The notes: generated by a model not told the origin, from the letters alone. Counted from the first letter of the stretch, positions 29,237 through 38,282 are shown. The stretch: 64,000 bases of DNA from CAVXHQ01 sp963789535 (GCA_963789535.1 CAWBKU010000004.1:248001-312000); one strand, 5' to 3'. Program-made: numbers and translations.

Positions 29237-29265
29237 TGCATATCGCCGCATTGGGCAGTGTTCAA
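29237..29265 (-). promoter_or_regulatory. promoter of the metZ riboswitch transcript
   Basis: TTGAAC (29265-29260), 17 bp, TATGCA (29242-29237). Predicted start near 29230, right at the 5' edge of the aptamer. Confidence 0.6.
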
Positions 29266-29296
29266 GCACCCCGTTGCCTCGAAATCGCCATTAACC

Positions 29297-29324
29297 TTGC
29301 CTTCACGCAACCCGGCCATACTAT
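29297..29324 (+). promoter_or_regulatory. candidate promoter of the PilZ-like gene
   Basis: TTGCCT (29297-29302), 16 bp, TACTAT (29319-29324). A TTAACC half-site of the CtrA type overlaps the -35 side at 29291. Confidence 0.35.
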
Positions 29325-29354
29325 CGACAGACGCATTGAAATGGCGGAGGTCCG

Positions 29355-29663
29355 ATGTCGGCAGTTCGGGAATGGCGGGTCCGCTGCGCGCTCGACACCA
29401 GGGCGCGCGTGGGGTCCGAGAAACGGTCCGTCACGCTCACCTGGGTGAGCGAGACGGGGTGCGGCCTGACCGGCCGCGGCGCGTGGCGCATCGGCAGCCC
29501 CGTCGCCCTGTTGTGCCGGTTCCCGCCCGTCGCGGGACGGATCGTCAGGATCGAGGCGGAGCTGTGCGAGGTCGCCTTCGACCGTCGCCTGTCGCCGGGC
29601 GAGGTCGACATGATCCAGAACGGCAAGATCACCCAGCCCGGCCATTTCACCGAAATGCGCTAG
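29355..29663 (+). CDS. small PilZ-like protein
   Basis: 102 residues. A run of beta-strand-like segments (KRSVTLTWVSETGCGLTGRG, VALLCRFPPVAGRIVRIEAEL, CEVAFDRRLSPGEV) resembles a PilZ fold, but the c-di-GMP motif D/N-x-S-x-x-G reads S-E-T-G-C-G here, and an R-x-x-x-R is not obvious, so nucleotide binding is unlikely. GGAGG lies four bases before the ATG. It ends in a CTAG overlap with yciB. Family assignment is weak; the reading frame itself is well supported. Confidence 0.55.
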   Translation: MSAVREWRVRCALDTRARVGSEKRSVTLTWVSETGCGLTGRGAWRIGSPVALLCRFPPVAGRIVRIEAELCEVAFDRRLSPGEVDMIQNGKITQPGHFTEMR

Positions 29664-30283
29664 CCCTTCGGCGCCCCATCCGCGGCCCCGGGTTCCTCGA
29701 TCAGATAGCGTTGCAGCAGAACGATCTGGCTCCACAGGAACACGAAAAGGAGGGCCGGAAAGACGAAGGTCTCGACCCAGACCCAGGTGGTTTCGGATTG
29801 CGTCCGCCACAGCACTTCGTTGCCGAGGGCCAGCACCGCGAAGAGGGCGGCGAGGCGGCGCGTCAGGATCATCCAGCCGGGACGCTCCATCGGAAGCAGC
29901 TCTCCCATGATCCATTGCAGATAGCTGGTGCCGCGCAGCAGGCCGATCCCGAGGATGAGGGCAAAGATGCCGTAGACGATGCTCGTCTTCATCTTGAAGA
30001 AGTCGCCGTCGTTGAAATACCACGTGAGCCCGCCGAAAAAGATCACCATGAAGGCGGTGAAGACCTGCATCCGGCTGAGGGCACCGGTGAGGAACCACAG
30101 GGCGGCCATCGCCGCAAGCAGGATCGGGATGAACACGAGGGCGGCGACGATGAAGCCGGAATACTCCGTGCTGCCAAGGCTATAGGTGTCGTCCTTGATC
30201 CAGAGATAGAGGACGAAGAAGACGAGCGTCGGCCCCAGTTCGAGGGTCTGCTTCAGGATCGGATTGATGTGTCTGTCTGCCAT
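29660..30283 (-). CDS. yciB: inner membrane septation protein A (YciB/IspZ family)
   Basis: 207 residues with five to six hydrophobic helices. N-terminal NPILKQTLELGPTLVFFVLY and the internal GTSYLQWIMGELLPMERPGW, followed by WRTQSETTWVWVETFVFP, are typical of YciB, which is linked to cell envelope and septum integrity. The C-terminal tail is short and charged. Start at 30283 fits the family; a longer frame into the EamA gene is rejected. Probably co-transcribed with the EamA gene eight bases upstream. Confidence 0.92.
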   Translation of the reverse strand: MADRHINPILKQTLELGPTLVFFVLYLWIKDDTYSLGSTEYSGFIVAALVFIPILLAAMAALWFLTGALSRMQVFTAFMVIFFGGLTWYFNDGDFFKMKTSIVYGIFALILGIGLLRGTSYLQWIMGELLPMERPGWMILTRRLAALFAVLALGNEVLWRTQSETTWVWVETFVFPALLFVFLWSQIVLLQRYLIEEPGAADGAPKG

Positions 30284-30291
30284 ACCGCCTC

Positions 30292-31194
30292 TTACCCGCC
30301 GAACTCGACGATAACAGCCCCCAAAGCGATGCCGGTCATCATGACGAGGCGCCGGGGCCCGACCTTTTCGCCGAGGATGAACCAGCCGATGAGGGCGGCG
30401 AACACCGTCGAGGTCTCGCGCAGGACCGCCGCCTCGCCGACCTTGTCGAGGAATGTCGCCAACATCACGCCCCCGAAACTCACCCAGGCGATGAGCGCGC
30501 CGACGAAGCCGCGCAGAAGCAGCGGCAGGGGCGTCGGCGGGGCGGGCATGGCGCGATATCGCAGCCAGCCGATGACCGGGAAATCGAGGGCCGTGATGAA
30601 GAAGAACCACGCAAGGAAGGTGAACGGATCGGCCGACTGCCGGATCCCCCAGGCGTCGTAAGTGGTATAGACCGCGACCAGCAGGCCGCCCGCCACCGCC
30701 CAGGCCAGCCCGATCTTCATCGCCCGCAGGTCGGTCTTTTCCTCTGCCAGATTGCGCAGCGCCAGCGCGAGGATCGAGCCGGAGACGAGGGCGACGCCAA
30801 GCCACTGGACGGCGGTAAAATGCTCGGCGAAGAAGATCGCGGCGGCGGCCACCGTGATGATCGGGCCGGTGCCGCGCACGACGGGGTAGACGACCGTATA
30901 GGCGGCGCGTTCATAGGCGAGCGCCATGGTCATCTTGTAGCCGAAATGGATCACCAGCGCGCCCGCGAGGATCGCGAAGCTCGGCCCGGTCGGCCAGGGC
31001 ACGAGGAAGAGGGCGATCGGTGCCGACAGGATCGCCAGCCAAAGGTCGATCGACCCCCGCGTCAGCCAGGGATCGTGCGCGCCCTTTTGCAGCGCGCCGA
31101 ACGTGGCGTGGGCCACAGCGGAAACGAGCGCCAGGATCGTGGCCCAGAACGCGCCGTTCGGGGTGCCCGCGATGGAGACCAGCCAGTCGCTCAA
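30292..31194 (-). CDS. EamA-family transporter
   Basis: About 300 residues, ten hydrophobic helices in two EamA repeats; the second ends with ETSTVFAALIGWFILGEKVG, the typical EamA closing motif. Substrate unknown. The start is uncertain: a TTG at 31194 gives a protein beginning LSDWLVSIAGTP and a 25-bp gap from the upstream stop, while an ATG at 31251 would overlap the upstream gene by 32 bp. Neither has a good ribosome site. Confidence 0.75.
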   Translation of the reverse strand: MSDWLVSIAGTPNGAFWATILALVSAVAHATFGALQKGAHDPWLTRGSIDLWLAILSAPIALFLVPWPTGPSFAILAGALVIHFGYKMTMALAYERAAYTVVYPVVRGTGPIITVAAAAIFFAEHFTAVQWLGVALVSGSILALALRNLAEEKTDLRAMKIGLAWAVAGGLLVAVYTTYDAWGIRQSADPFTFLAWFFFITALDFPVIGWLRYRAMPAPPTPLPLLLRGFVGALIAWVSFGGVMLATFLDKVGEAAVLRETSTVFAALIGWFILGEKVGPRRLVMMTGIALGAVIVEFGG

Positions 31195-31219
31195 GGGACG
31201 CTCGGCGCCGCAGGACGCC

Positions 31220-32146
31220 TCATTCCACGCGGACCCGGTCGTAGGACACATCGAGCGTCACGCCGGAGAACGCGGCCCAGAACGCCTCCGCCGTCTGTGG
31301 CGCGCCATTGATCGCAAACCGGGCGAGCCGTGGCATCCCGAGGCCGGGGTCCGCGTCGAGCGTCAGGCGCAGGCTACCGCCCGGGTTGGGAAAATCGTCC
31401 AGAACCGCAATCAGCGCGGCCTTGCCCGCATCGGGCAGGATCGCCTGCGGTGCCGCCTCGATCCCGGCGGCGGCCATTGCCAGCGTCTCGTCGATCGAGG
31501 CTTCGGCGGTCGACTCGCGGAACGTCAGGAGGCCGACGAGAGGGGTGAGCACGAGGATCTCGAATATCCCCTGGCTTTCGATCGTCGCATCGAGGCGCGT
31601 CAGGCCCATCGACCCCACCGTGGTCAGCATCGAGCCCTGCGACGTCAGGTCGATCCCGGCGATCTCGCCCGAGAGCGAAAAACCGTTCGGTCCGGGCGCA
31701 TCCACCGCCATCTCGTCGACGACGAGGCGGCGATCGTCGGCGAGCCACCGTGCCCTCAGACTGCCGTCGAAGGTGTTCCAGTAACTCTGCGCGCGGTAGG
31801 CATAGTCGAACGCAGAATCATCGAACCGGTTGACGACGCGGGCATTCTCGACTGTCAGGACGATGTCGTGCGGTGGCCTCCCGAGGGTCAGGAGCGCGTC
31901 GGTGTCGTCCAGACGGAGGGAAATGCGCTCGACGGTGACGTCCGGTCGATTGCGCTCGCCCGACGACAGCACGACATCGCTGAACACGCAGGCGCCGCCG
32001 TCGAGCGCGATATCGGCCTGCGCATCGGCAAGGCCGAGGAACGCGGGCGCCGCATCGCGCAGGGCCTCGCAATCGCCAAGGGTCATTTCGGCCCGCGCGG
32101 CCCCCGATAGGGCCGCAAGCGTGGCGGCCAGAACGATCGTCCTCAT
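31220..32146 (-). CDS. secreted hypothetical protein downstream of ftsY
   Basis: 308 residues with a signal peptide (MRTIVLAATLAALSGAARA, cleavage before EMTLGDC). The mature part is rich in short beta-like segments (VTVERISLRLDD, IVLTVENARVV, SLSGEIAGIDLT, RLDATIESQG), a pattern seen in periplasmic repeat proteins handling lipids, but I do not recognise the family. One disulfide pair is possible (Cys in GDCEAL and GACVFS). The start overlaps the ftsY stop by ATGA and has GAGGG upstream. Confidence 0.7.
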   Translation of the reverse strand: MRTIVLAATLAALSGAARAEMTLGDCEALRDAAPAFLGLADAQADIALDGGACVFSDVVLSSGERNRPDVTVERISLRLDDTDALLTLGRPPHDIVLTVENARVVNRFDDSAFDYAYRAQSYWNTFDGSLRARWLADDRRLVVDEMAVDAPGPNGFSLSGEIAGIDLTSQGSMLTTVGSMGLTRLDATIESQGIFEILVLTPLVGLLTFRESTAEASIDETLAMAAAGIEAAPQAILPDAGKAALIAVLDDFPNPGGSLRLTLDADPGLGMPRLARFAINGAPQTAEAFWAAFSGVTLDVSYDRVRVE

Positions 32147-33330
32147 CCCTCGATCCCCATCAATGCATCCGCGAACTCCTGCGCGTCGAACGGCGCGAGG
32201 TCGTCGATCTGCTCGCCGACGCCGATGGCGTGGATCGGCAGGCCGAATTTATCGGCAAGAGCGACGAGCACGCCGCCCTTGGCCGTCCCGTCGAGCTTGG
32301 TCATCACCAGGCCGGACACATCCGCAATCTTGCGGAAGATCTCGACCTGCAACAGCGCGTTCTGGCCGGTCGTCGCGTCCAGCACCAGCAGCGTGTTGTG
32401 CGGCGCATCGGCGTCCTTCTTGCGGATCACGCGGACGATCTTGGCCAGTTCCTCCATGAGATCGGCGCGGTTCTGCAACCGGCCCGCGGTGTCGATCATC
32501 AGCAGATCCGTGCCCTCGGCCTGCGCCCGGGTCATCGCATCGAACGCGAGGGACGCGGGGTCCGACCCCTCGGGCGCCGTCATCACCGGCACGCCCGCGC
32601 GGTCGCCCCAGACCTGCAACTGCTCGACCGCCGCGGCGCGGAACGTGTCGCCCGCCGCGATCACCACCGATTTGCCCGCCGCGCGGAACTGCGCCGCCAG
32701 CTTGCCGATGGTCGTCGTCTTGCCCGATCCGTTGACGCCGACGACCAGCACCACCTGCGGCTTTTTCGGATAGAGCGGCATCGGGCGGGCGACCGGCGCC
32801 ATGATCCGGGTGATTTCCGTGGCCATCAGCGCCTTGATCTCCGGCACCGACAGTCTCTTGCCGAAATGCCCCTCGGCCATGTTCGCCGTCACCCGCAGCG
32901 CGGTGTCGACACCCATGTCGGCGGCGATCAGAAGTTCCTCGAGCTGTTCCAGCATCGCGTCGTCGAGGGTCCGGCGCACCACCGGGCCCGCATCGCGGCC
33001 GAACAGGCGGCCCATGAGGCCGGGTTTCTCGGCGACCGCAGATGGCGCGGCCGGCGCGGCGCGCGGCAGGACGATGGGCACGGGCGCGGGCGGCACGACC
33101 GGCGCGGGGGCGGCGCGGACCGACGGCGCGGGCGCGGGTTCAGCCTCGACGGGGGGGGCCGGGTGCAGTTCCTCCTCCCGCGCGCGAGGTGCCGACCCGG
33201 GAGGTGCGGGCGCTGCCGACGTCGCGGCCGCCTCCTCTTCGCCGCCCTCCTCGACGAGCGCGTCGAGCGCCTCGTCGATCTTCGACGACGACCTGAACAG
33301 CCGGTCTTTCATCTTCTTGAAAAAGGACAT
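32143..33330 (-). CDS. ftsY: signal recognition particle receptor FtsY
   Basis: SRP receptor GTPase at the inner membrane. 395 residues: an acidic then Pro/Ala-rich N-terminal region (20-105), the four-helix N domain (about 110-180), and the G domain with GVNGSGKTTTIGK (198-210), DTFRAAA, DTAGRLQNRADLMEEL and TKLDGTAKGG. The amphipathic start MSFFKKMKDRLFRSSSKID suits membrane contact. The start at 33330 is preceded by GGCGGGCGG. Divergent from the AlkB-like gene. Confidence 0.96.
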   Translation of the reverse strand: MSFFKKMKDRLFRSSSKIDEALDALVEEGGEEEAAATSAAPAPPGSAPRAREEELHPAPPVEAEPAPAPSVRAAPAPVVPPAPVPIVLPRAAPAAPSAVAEKPGLMGRLFGRDAGPVVRRTLDDAMLEQLEELLIAADMGVDTALRVTANMAEGHFGKRLSVPEIKALMATEITRIMAPVARPMPLYPKKPQVVLVVGVNGSGKTTTIGKLAAQFRAAGKSVVIAAGDTFRAAAVEQLQVWGDRAGVPVMTAPEGSDPASLAFDAMTRAQAEGTDLLMIDTAGRLQNRADLMEELAKIVRVIRKKDADAPHNTLLVLDATTGQNALLQVEIFRKIADVSGLVMTKLDGTAKGGVLVALADKFGLPIHAIGVGEQIDDLAPFDAQEFADALMGIEG

Positions 33331-33443
33331 CCGCCCGCCTTGTCGTGACTTTCGTCGTGAATTTCCCCCAGACCTAACGGTTGCTTCACCGGTTTGGAAG
33401 ATCATCCCCGTGCCGGACCTCTATCCCGATCCGCCGCAAAAGG

Positions 33444-33458
33444 TTAACAGGACGTTAA
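33444..33458. promoter_or_regulatory. TTAA-N7-TTAA (CtrA-type) site
   Basis: Perfect TTAA (33444-33447), seven bases, TTAA (33455-33458). Its last A is the first base of the AlkB-like start codon, so a bound protein would sit over the start of that gene and in the ftsY divergent region. Confidence 0.45.
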
Positions 33459-34531
33459 TGACGATCTCGGACACCTCCCCCCCGGCGCCGGTGCGCCCGG
33501 CTCTGGCGCTCTTCGCGCTCGCCACGCTGCTGCCCGTCGGGTTCATCGTGCTGTCGGTTCTCGCAGGCGGCCCATGGGGCATCGTTGCGGTGCTCTACAT
33601 GACGCTCGCGACGTTCCTGATCGACGAGGCCGTCCCCCTCGTCGCGCCGGCGACGGGCGGCGAGGCGTTTCCGGCCGCCACCGGCCTGTCGGTGACGCTG
33701 GCGCTGGCGCATTTCGCGGTGCTGGCGCTGGTGGTGGCGGGGCTTGCGGGCAGGCTGCCCTTCGGCGCCGACCTTGGAACGGGCGGCAGGATCGCCACCT
33801 TCCTCGCCACGGCGCTTTTCGTCGGCCAGATATCCAACGCCAACGCCCACGAACTGATCCACCGGCCCCGCCGCGCGCTGCACCGGCTGGGCATGTGGGT
33901 GTTCATTTCCCACCTCTACGGCCACCACACCTCGGCGCACCCGCTGGTGCACCACGTCCACGTCGCGACCCGCGCCGACCCCGCCACGGCCCGTCTGGGC
34001 GAGGGTTTCTGGCGCTTTGCCCGCCGGTCCTGGCGCGACGGGTTCCGCGAGGGGCGCACCGCCGAGGCCGCGCGCCTGAGCCGCGCGCGCCTGCCCCGGT
34101 CACGCCACCCGTACCGCGTCTATGCCCTCGGTGCGGCCGCCTTCTGTCTGGCCGCATTCCTGATCGGTGGCCTGCCCGGCCTCGCGCTCTATCTCGCGTT
34201 GGCCGTATCGGCGCAGATGCAGTTGTTGATGTCGGACTATGTCCAGCACTATGGCCTGATCCGCGCCCCGGGCACGAACGGACGGCCCGAACCGGTCGGC
34301 ACCCGCCACAGCTGGAACAGCCCGCACCTGCTGTCCTCGGCCCTCATGCTCAACGCGCCGCGTCATTCGGACCACCACGCGCACCCGTCGCGTCCCTATC
34401 CCGCGCTGCGGTTGGCCGACGATGCCCCGCTGCTGCCGCGCAGCCTGCCGGCGATGTCGGTGCTCGCCCTCTGGCCGCGGATGTGGCGCCGGGTCATGGA
34501 CCCGCGGGTGCATGCGGTGCGCGAGGGCTGA
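33458..34531 (+). CDS. AlkB-like membrane alkane 1-monooxygenase / fatty-acid desaturase-type hydroxylase
   Basis: 357 residues. Five to six membrane helices and the diiron histidine boxes of the membrane FA-hydroxylase family: HELIHR (about residue 132), HHTSAHPLVHHVHV (about 156-169), and RHSDHHAHP (about 310), plus DYVQHYGL where alkane hydroxylases have NYIEHYGL. AlkB adds a terminal hydroxyl to alkanes using rubredoxin. No rubredoxin or alkane gene is near, so the substrate may be another lipid. Start ATG at 33458 with AGGAC upstream. Confidence 0.85.
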   Translation: MTISDTSPPAPVRPALALFALATLLPVGFIVLSVLAGGPWGIVAVLYMTLATFLIDEAVPLVAPATGGEAFPAATGLSVTLALAHFAVLALVVAGLAGRLPFGADLGTGGRIATFLATALFVGQISNANAHELIHRPRRALHRLGMWVFISHLYGHHTSAHPLVHHVHVATRADPATARLGEGFWRFARRSWRDGFREGRTAEAARLSRARLPRSRHPYRVYALGAAAFCLAAFLIGGLPGLALYLALAVSAQMQLLMSDYVQHYGLIRAPGTNGRPEPVGTRHSWNSPHLLSSALMLNAPRHSDHHAHPSRPYPALRLADDAPLLPRSLPAMSVLALWPRMWRRVMDPRVHAVREG

Positions 34532-34603
34532 CGTCGGCGGATCGCGGCCCTGTGACACGATCCGCTCTGGTCATTTCCGCGCCGGTTTGGTTTTCTCGCG
34601 CGC

Positions 34604-35008
34604 ATGAAACATCTTCTCGCATCGACCCTGCTCGCAGCCCTCCTCCCCGGCGCGCTGCACGCCGAAACGCCGATGACCGGCGCCGAGTTCGAGGCGTTCA
34701 CCACCGGCAAGACGCTGTTCTACAATTCGCTGGGGCAGGCCTATGGGATCGAACTCTACCGTCCGAACAGGCGCGTCTCCTGGGCCTATCTCGACGATAC
34801 CTGCGAAGAGGGCCGCTGGGACGAGCCGGAACCGGGGCTGATCTGCTTCAGCTATGAATTCATGGCGGGTCTGCAATGCTGGAACTTCTTCCTCGACGGC
34901 GACGGTTTGCGCGCCGATTTCGTCACCGAGGACGGATCGACGGTGCCCTACACGGCGACCCCCGCGACGCAGGAAATGACCTGTTTCGGCCCCGAGGTCG
35001 GCGTCTGA
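34604..35008 (+). CDS. small secreted hypothetical protein
   Basis: 134 residues. Clear signal peptide (MKHLLASTLLAALLPGALHA, cleavage before ETPMTG). Mature part has four cysteines (DDTCEEG, LICFSYE, LQCWNFF, MTCFGPE) that could form two disulfides, and an aromatic-rich core (GKTLFYNSLGQAYGIELY). Family not recognised; the layout is typical of small periplasmic proteins of Rhodobacterales. Convergent with xseA. Confidence 0.7.
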   Translation: MKHLLASTLLAALLPGALHAETPMTGAEFEAFTTGKTLFYNSLGQAYGIELYRPNRRVSWAYLDDTCEEGRWDEPEPGLICFSYEFMAGLQCWNFFLDGDGLRADFVTEDGSTVPYTATPATQEMTCFGPEVGV

Positions 35009-35009
35009 C

Positions 35010-36389
35010 CTAGACCGCGTCCGCGCGTTCGACCGCCAGCACCCCGTCGGCGAACTGCACCTCGAGGTGCCGCGCGCTGCGCGCCGCGGCAACCCCCGTC
35101 ACCACCGCGCCGTCGCCCCGCACCACCGCAAAGCCGCGCTGCAACGTCGCCTCGTAGCCGAGCGTTGCGCGCAGCCGGTCGAGGGCGGTCAGCCGCTCGC
35201 GCAGCGTGCCGATCCGGTCCTCCATGAGCGCCGGTGACAGCCGCCGCGCCAGCGCCTCGAACCGACGCCGCTCTTCGGCCACGCTGCGCCGCAACAGGCC
35301 GGGCCGCAGCGCGAGGGCCGCCAGACGTTCCCTTTGCCGCGCCGTCGCGGCGTTGAGCGCGGCAGGCAACCGCTGCGCCAGAAAGTCGACGCGTTGCCGG
35401 GCCGGGGCCAGCAGCGCGTCCCCCTGCGGCAGCGCGCGGCCCAGATCGCGCAGACGCTGGCGCCGCCGCTCGACGCCCTGCACGAGGGCCTGCGTCAGGC
35501 GTCCGCCCAAGGCATCGACCGTCGCGACCAGATCGAGGCGCACCGGCACGGCAAGCTCGGCCGCCGCTGTCGGCGTCGGGGCGCGCACATCGGCGGCAAA
35601 ATCGATGAGGGTCGTATCGGTCTCGTGGCCGACGGCGGAGATCAGCGGGATGGTGCTGGCGGCAGCGGCGCGGACGACGATCTCCTCGTTGAAACTCCAC
35701 AGATCCTCGAGGCTGCCGCCACCGCGCGCGACGATCAGCAGGTCGGGCCGCGGCAGCGCGCCGCCGGGGGTCAGCGCGTTGAACCCGGCGATGGCGGCGG
35801 CGACCTCGGCGGCCGAGGACTTGCCCTGCACGGCGACCGGCCAGACCAGCACCTTGGACGGAAAGCGGTCGCGCAGGCGGTGCAGGATGTCGCGGATCAC
35901 CGCCCCCGAGGGCGAGGTGACGACGCCGATGATCCGCGGAAGATAGGGCAGCGCCTGCTTGCGCGCCGGATCGAACAGACCCTCGGCGGTGAGGGCGGCG
36001 CGGCGCTTTTCGAGCATCGCCATGAGGGCGCCCGCGCCTGCGGGCCGGATGTCCTCGATCACCATCTGATAGCGCGACTGCCCCGGAAAGGTGGTGAGCT
36101 TGCCGGTCGCGATCACCTCCATCCCCTCTTCGGGCGGATGCGACAGGCGCGCCGCCTGGCCTTTCCAGATGACCGAGGCGAGGACGGCACGGTCGTCCTT
36201 GAGGTCGAGATAGAGGTGCCCCGACGCGGGCCGTGACACCCGCCCGACCTCGCCGCGCACCCGGACATGGCCGAATTCGCCCTCGACGATGCGTTTTACC
36301 GCCCCCGAGAGTTCCGAGACGGTGAATTCCGGCGCATTGCCCGGGGTCTCGCCCGAATCGCCGTCGGTGCCGTCCTCGAAGAGGTCCAT
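35010..36389 (-). CDS. xseA: exodeoxyribonuclease VII large subunit
   Basis: 459 residues. Nuclease subunit that with XseB degrades single-stranded DNA. N-terminal OB domain (about 20-115: FTVSELSGAVKRIVEGEFGHVRVRGE cut into FTVSELS and VRVRGEV...SGHLYLDLKD), then the catalytic domain with GVVTSPSGAVIRDI, RGGGSLEDLWSFN and SAVGHETDTTLIDFAAD, then a long Arg-rich coiled-coil region and the closing ATLQRGFAVVRGDG. Slightly shorter than the usual 480-520 residues because the end is cut back. Divergent from purD. Confidence 0.95.
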   Translation of the reverse strand: MDLFEDGTDGDSGETPGNAPEFTVSELSGAVKRIVEGEFGHVRVRGEVGRVSRPASGHLYLDLKDDRAVLASVIWKGQAARLSHPPEEGMEVIATGKLTTFPGQSRYQMVIEDIRPAGAGALMAMLEKRRAALTAEGLFDPARKQALPYLPRIIGVVTSPSGAVIRDILHRLRDRFPSKVLVWPVAVQGKSSAAEVAAAIAGFNALTPGGALPRPDLLIVARGGGSLEDLWSFNEEIVVRAAAASTIPLISAVGHETDTTLIDFAADVRAPTPTAAAELAVPVRLDLVATVDALGGRLTQALVQGVERRRQRLRDLGRALPQGDALLAPARQRVDFLAQRLPAALNAATARQRERLAALALRPGLLRRSVAEERRRFEALARRLSPALMEDRIGTLRERLTALDRLRATLGYEATLQRGFAVVRGDGAVVTGVAAARSARHLEVQFADGVLAVERADAV

Positions 36390-36402
36390 CGTGCCGCCTG
36401 TG

Positions 36403-36431
36403 TTGTGTCGCCTGCGCCCAGACCCTAGAAC
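36403..36431 (+). promoter_or_regulatory. candidate promoter of purD
   Basis: TTGTGT (36403-36408), 17 bp, TAGAAC (36426-36431); about 30 bases before the purD start. Confidence 0.4.
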
Positions 36432-36460
36432 GCGGCCAATCCGAGTCCAAGGGAGCGCGC

Positions 36461-37723
36461 ATGAACATCCTCATTCTGGGCGGCGGCGGGCGGGAACACG
36501 CCCTCGCCTGGGCGGTGTTGCAGAACCCCAAGTGTGACCGCCTGATCGTGGCACCCGGCAATGCCGGCATCGCGGCGCTGGCAGAATGTGCCGCCCTCGA
36601 CATCCTCGACGGCGAGGCGGTGGCGGCGTTCGCGGCGGAGCAGGCGGTAGATCTGGTCATCGTCGGCCCCGAGGCGCCATTGGTCGCCGGTGTCGCGGAC
36701 GTTTTGCGGGCCCAGAAAATAGCAGTTTTCGGACCTTCGGCGGCGGCGGCGCAGCTTGAAGGGTCGAAAACCTTCACGAAAACGATCTGCGACGCAGCAG
36801 GCGCCCCGACCGCGCGCTGGCGCCGGTTCGACGCGCTGGCGCCAGCGGTGGCCTGGGTCCAGGCCGAGGGCGCGCCGATCGTCGTCAAGGCCGACGGTCT
36901 CGCGGCGGGCAAGGGCGTGACCGTGGCGGCGTCCGTGGCAGAGGCGACGAAGGCGCTCGGCGACCTGTTCGGCGGCGCGTTCGGCGACGGCGACATCTCG
37001 GTCGTCGTGGAGGAGTGCATGAACGGCGAGGAAGCCAGCCTCTTCTTCCTCGTCGACGGCGACACGATCGTGGCCCTGGGAACCGCGCAGGACCACAAAC
37101 GTGCCTTCGACGGCGACCGGGGCCCCAATACCGGCGGCATGGGCGCCTATTCGCCCGCCCCCTGCGTCACGCCGGCGATCGCGGCGCAGATCATGGACGA
37201 GATCGTCGCCCCCACGATGAAGGTCATGGCCGAGCGTGGTGCGCCCTATTCGGGCCTCCTCTTCGCCGGGGTGATGATCGCAGAGGGACGCGCGCGCCTG
37301 ATCGAATACAACGCCCGCTTCGGCGATCCCGAATGTCAGGTGCTGATGATGCGGCTGGGCGCGCAGGCCCTCGATCTCATTCAGGCCTGCGCCGAAGGGC
37401 GTCTGGCGCAGGTCGCGCCCACATGGGCCGACGATCACGCGCTGACCGTGGTGCTGGCTGCGCCCGGTTATCCCGATGCGCCCGAAAAAGGCAGCATCGT
37501 CAGAGGGCTGGCGACCCTCCCCGAGGATTCGCACCACATGGTCTTTCACGCGGGCACGGCGATGCGCGATGGGCAGGTGATCGCCACGGGGGGACGTGTC
37601 CTCGCCGCGACGGCGCGCGGCGCGACACTGGCCGAGGCGCATGCCCGCGCCTATGACCTTGCCGCCCGGATCGACTGGCCCGAGGGGGTCTATCGCCGCG
37701 ACATCGGCCACCGGGCCCTCTGA
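36461..37723 (+). CDS. purD: phosphoribosylamine-glycine ligase
   Basis: GAR synthetase, second step of purine synthesis. 420 residues, usual length. N-terminal MNILILGGGGREHALAWA, then an ATP-grasp domain with PIVVKADGLAAGKGVTVA, the loop GPNTGGMGAYSPAP, and LIEYNARFGDPECQ with the metal-binding glutamate and asparagine. GGGAG precedes the ATG. A strong bidirectional hairpin separates it from the convergent carD. Confidence 0.97.
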   Translation: MNILILGGGGREHALAWAVLQNPKCDRLIVAPGNAGIAALAECAALDILDGEAVAAFAAEQAVDLVIVGPEAPLVAGVADVLRAQKIAVFGPSAAAAQLEGSKTFTKTICDAAGAPTARWRRFDALAPAVAWVQAEGAPIVVKADGLAAGKGVTVAASVAEATKALGDLFGGAFGDGDISVVVEECMNGEEASLFFLVDGDTIVALGTAQDHKRAFDGDRGPNTGGMGAYSPAPCVTPAIAAQIMDEIVAPTMKVMAERGAPYSGLLFAGVMIAEGRARLIEYNARFGDPECQVLMMRLGAQALDLIQACAEGRLAQVAPTWADDHALTVVLAAPGYPDAPEKGSIVRGLATLPEDSHHMVFHAGTAMRDGQVIATGGRVLAATARGATLAEAHARAYDLAARIDWPEGVYRRDIGHRAL

Positions 37724-37727
37724 CGCA

Positions 37728-37753
37728 AAAGGCCGCCCCGGGGGACGGCCTTT
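37728..37753. terminator. bidirectional terminator between purD and carD
   Basis: AAAGGCCG (37728-37735) pairs with CGGCCTTT (37746-37753), GC-rich loop; A-run on one side and T-run on the other allow action in both directions. Confidence 0.8.
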
Positions 37754-37775
37754 CGGGGATCGATCCGGGACCGGA

Positions 37776-38282
37776 TCAGGCGGCGCGGCCGATCAGCACC
37801 TCGCCGATTTCCTTCGCGGCGGCGTTCTCGTCGTTGCCCGCCACGGCGGCGATCTCGCGGGTCAGCCGTTCGAGGGCGGCCTCGTAGAGCTGCCGCTCGG
37901 AATAGCTCTGCTCGCGCTGGTCGTCGGCGCGGTGCAGGTCGCGGACCACCTCGGCGATGGCGATCAGGTCGCCCGAGTTGATCTTTTGCTCGTATTCCTG
38001 CGCCCGGCGCGACCACATCGCCTTCTTGACCTTGGCCTTGCCGCGCAGCGTCTTCATCGCGTGGGCGACGATATCGGGCGACGACAGCGAGCGCATGCCC
38101 ACGTCCGTCGCCTTGTGCGTCGGCACCCGCAGCGTCATCTTGTCCTTTTCGAACGCGATCACGAACAGCTCGAGCTTCATGCCCGCCACTTCGCTCTCTT
38201 CGATCGACACGATCTTGCCGACGCCATGCGCCGGGTAGACCACGAAATCGTTCGGGCTGAAGTCGTTCTTCTTCTTGGTCAT
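37776..38282 (-). CDS. carD: CarD family transcriptional regulator
   Basis: 168 residues. Binds RNA polymerase beta and stabilises open complexes at many promoters, rRNA ones in particular. The N-terminal RNAP-interaction domain (about 9-65: FSPNDFVVYPAHGVGKIVSIEE cut as FVVYPAHGVGKI) is followed by the DNA-binding helical domain with a conserved tryptophan in KKAMWSRRAQEYEQKINSGD. Start at 38282 with GGAAGGA upstream. Its own promoter lies about 112 nt upstream. Confidence 0.95.
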   Translation of the reverse strand: MTKKKNDFSPNDFVVYPAHGVGKIVSIEESEVAGMKLELFVIAFEKDKMTLRVPTHKATDVGMRSLSSPDIVAHAMKTLRGKAKVKKAMWSRRAQEYEQKINSGDLIAIAEVVRDLHRADDQREQSYSERQLYEAALERLTREIAAVAGNDENAAAKEIGEVLIGRAA

